Position numbers and translations under genes: made by a program. 64,000 bases of DNA. It comes from Photobacterium aphoticum. Lineage in GTDB: Bacteria > Pseudomonadota > Gammaproteobacteria > Enterobacterales > Vibrionaceae. The stretch spans positions 62,001 through 126,000 of the forward strand of contig NZ_LDOV01000001.1 of the NCBI RefSeq assembly GCF_001029435.1, read 5' to 3'. Below, piece after piece: positions 62,748 to 64,000 of the stretch. The first letter of the stretch is position 1, and every line of letters begins with the position of its first letter. Under the pieces are notes generated by a model that did no database searches, was not told the origin of the DNA, and was given only the letters and a program-made list of their open reading frames with translations.

Positions 62748-63539
62748 TTATGTAGCCAGTAGGTATTCCCTACTGGCTTTTTCATGCACTTCACTTGGCG
62801 TTCTCATCCTCAAGCTAGTATGCGGTCTTAAGTCGTTATATATCGATATCGACTCTTTCACTAGCACCATCAGTTCCTTAAGGGTATTGCACTGGTAGAG
62901 TAGGAACTCACTCTTTAGTATGCCATTAACTCGCTCAGCCAAAGCATTCTGGTAGCAGTCATAACCATCTGTCATTGAAGGTATCATGTTATTGGCGCTC
63001 AACTTTTCCTGATACTCCGATGAGCAGTACTGTAGCCCTCGATCTGAGTGATGGATTGTTGCTGCATTTGTTTGGCGATTTGTTATGGTCATCTCCAGCG
63101 CTTTTACCACGTCGCTAGCCTTCATTTCATTACTAAGCTCATAGCCCAATATTTTCCGGGAGTAAGCGTCTGTAACGAGTGAGAGATAATGTGTCCCTTC
63201 ATCTGTTTTAACATAAGTAATATCGCTCACAACCACTTGTTCTACATGATGAACAACTCTATCTTTCAAAAGGTTTGGATGCTTCCTGAGCCAGTGTTTA
63301 CTGTTCGTGGTCTTCGTGTAGTTTTTTCTTGGCTTGACCAGCAGGTTCTCGTTTTTTAAGTACTTAAAAAGCCCATCTCGTCCCAGCTTTATTCCGTGTT
63401 TCTCTAGCTGGGGCTTAATCAACTGGTATAGTTTTCGAGTACCAACCCGAGGCATAAATTGGCGCCAGTACCTTACCATCTCTTTTACAGGCAATAGTTC
63501 CTCAGCACGAGACTCAAGGCGTTGTTTCCATTGATGCAC
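62748..63539 (-). CDS. IS3-family transposase OrfB (catalytic part)
   Basis: 263 residues from the listed start, but the -1 frame is open upstream to about 63602, giving the usual HTH-like beginning GKVKLATACRQFNLSRQAV. DDE residues are visible: D in VSDITYV, D in HHSDRGLQY, E in NALAERVNGIL. The end HTSLRMRTPSEVHE is standard. Expressed by -1 frameshift from OrfA. Confidence 0.9.
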   Translation of the reverse strand: MHQWKQRLESRAEELLPVKEMVRYWRQFMPRVGTRKLYQLIKPQLEKHGIKLGRDGLFKYLKNENLLVKPRKNYTKTTNSKHWLRKHPNLLKDRVVHHVEQVVVSDITYVKTDEGTHYLSLVTDAYSRKILGYELSNEMKASDVVKALEMTITNRQTNAATIHHSDRGLQYCSSEYQEKLSANNMIPSMTDGYDCYQNALAERVNGILKSEFLLYQCNTLKELMVLVKESISIYNDLRPHTSLRMRTPSEVHEKASREYLLAT

Positions 63540-63583
63540 AGCTTGCCGGGATAAGTTGAACTGCCTACATGCAGTTGCAAGCT

Positions 63584-63982
63584 TTACTTTTCCTTGCTCT
63601 TTGGCAAGCCAGAGCGCTCGGCTAAGTACTTTTTTTCCAAGTCTATCCCGTGCTCTTTTTTAAGGATGTCCACCATATTGCCGTAAATCATGTTCTTTAA
63701 CTCGGCGTTGGCAAGGGCCTTTTCTAGGCGCTTAATCTTCTGTGCTGGCGTTTCTTTTGATTTAGGCATGGTAAGAAAGTGCTCAACTGGCTTCGACCAA
63801 TCTAACTTACCATGCTTTCTTAGCCATACAAGAACAGTACTTCGCCCCTGAATGCCATAGTGATCTTGGGCTTGTTTGTAGGTCATCTCGCCTTTTTCAA
63901 CCTGGGCAACAACGGCGAGTTTAAAGCCTAATGTGTAATCACGCTGGGTTCGTTTTATCTTTGATTTACTTAAAGAGTTCAT
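63584..63982 (-). CDS. IS3-family transposase OrfA
   Basis: 132 residues. N-terminal helix-turn-helix (YTLGFKLAVVAQVEKGEMTY, HYGIQGRSTVLVWLRKHGKL) and a leucine-zipper-like end (IKRLEKALANAELKNMIYGN). It ends at an A-rich GGAAAAG stretch before its stop, the place where -1 slippage would join it to OrfB. Confidence 0.9.
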   Translation of the reverse strand: MNSLSKSKIKRTQRDYTLGFKLAVVAQVEKGEMTYKQAQDHYGIQGRSTVLVWLRKHGKLDWSKPVEHFLTMPKSKETPAQKIKRLEKALANAELKNMIYGNMVDILKKEHGIDLEKKYLAERSGLPKSKEK

Positions 63983-64000
63983 TGATAAGTCTCCAATGTG

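Larger units (their letters stand above)
62720..64000 (-). mobile_element. IS3-family insertion sequence, IS150-like, truncated by window end
   Basis: An element with two ORFs in the -1 arrangement typical of IS3 family. The right end at 62720 begins TGTCTAGTCC and resembles the TGTACTGCACCC terminal repeat of IS150-type elements; the left end lies past base 64000, so the full length and target duplication cannot be seen. It follows the periplasmic gene by 21 bp. Confidence 0.85.

Noticed and set aside
1..64000. CRISPR array linked to the Card1-like gene
   Set aside because: No repeat-spacer pattern was found anywhere in the window; the tandem repeats seen are contiguous without spacers.

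Overview
The window is chromosomal DNA of a gammaproteobacterium, most likely a member of the Vibrionaceae with GC near 50 %. The basis is gene content: uridine phosphorylase behind a CRP/CytR-type promoter, a TorT/TorS trimethylamine-N-oxide sensor pair, MltC, SpeG of the Vibrio type, the VC1899-like DUF1887 protein, and the yccS / helD / mgsA neighbourhood shared with Enterobacteria. The genus is not settled; Salinivibrio, Grimontia, Enterovibrio and Photobacterium are all possible. No rRNA, tRNA or CRISPR array was seen.

Layout. 1-10.9 kb: two related signalling sets, each a histidine kinase with a cyclic-nucleotide-binding-like domain plus a response regulator. One (1-2295) is cut by the window edge; the other (9077-10888) follows directly on a DASS/SLC13 anion:sodium symporter (7651-9066). 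Between them lie a YdgA-like protein, a BOF-family periplasmic protein, an outer-membrane barrel, a CBS-pair protein and a MATE exporter. 11-13.6 kb: a lipoprotein, then a clearly AT-rich patch with a frameshifted pseudogene whose stop overlaps the start of a small intact membrane-protein gene; this looks like a decayed effector with its immunity gene. 13.6-18.8 kb: a Zn/Cd/Pb P-type ATPase behind a MerR-type 20-bp-spacer promoter, YbjQ, a LysE-family exporter, and udp with two CRP sites 53 bp apart. 19-31.8 kb: a stand-alone Card1/DUF1887 nuclease candidate, a two-gene hypothetical operon, speG, a second LysE exporter, mltC, an AstE-like metallopeptidase, an HlyD/DUF2955/MarR efflux operon with two matching operators, a methyltransferase, RidA and a GNAT enzyme.

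32-49.5 kb: yccS, helD, an alcohol-dehydrogenase-like gene, mgsA, torT and torS (divergent, without torR or torCAD nearby), the rhodanese ynjE, the DEAD-box helicase rhlE with a 72-bp tandem-repeat tail, a TPR membrane protein, a NUDIX hydrolase and an S4-domain RNA-binding protein. 49.7-56.8 kb: an IclR regulator next to an arginase-fold protein that has lost half of its metal ligands, a possible lysozyme-inhibitor gene, a DUF3157-like gene, a run of uncharacterised genes, and mobB. 57-64 kb: a DEDDh exonuclease, a secreted-looking EEP phosphatase/nuclease, prpC overlapping an alkB homologue, a di-heme MauG/MbnH-like enzyme with a periplasmic partner, and an IS3-family (IS150-like) insertion sequence running out of the window.

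Most of the window is ordinary core genome in short transcription units closed by clear hairpin terminators. The points most worth a second look are the decayed effector/immunity pair (12489-13298), the paired CNB-kinase systems, the CRISPR-less Card1 homologue, the ligand-poor ureohydrolase, and the MarR-controlled efflux operon with its 7-bp repeat. All functions are assigned by reading motifs; no database search was run.
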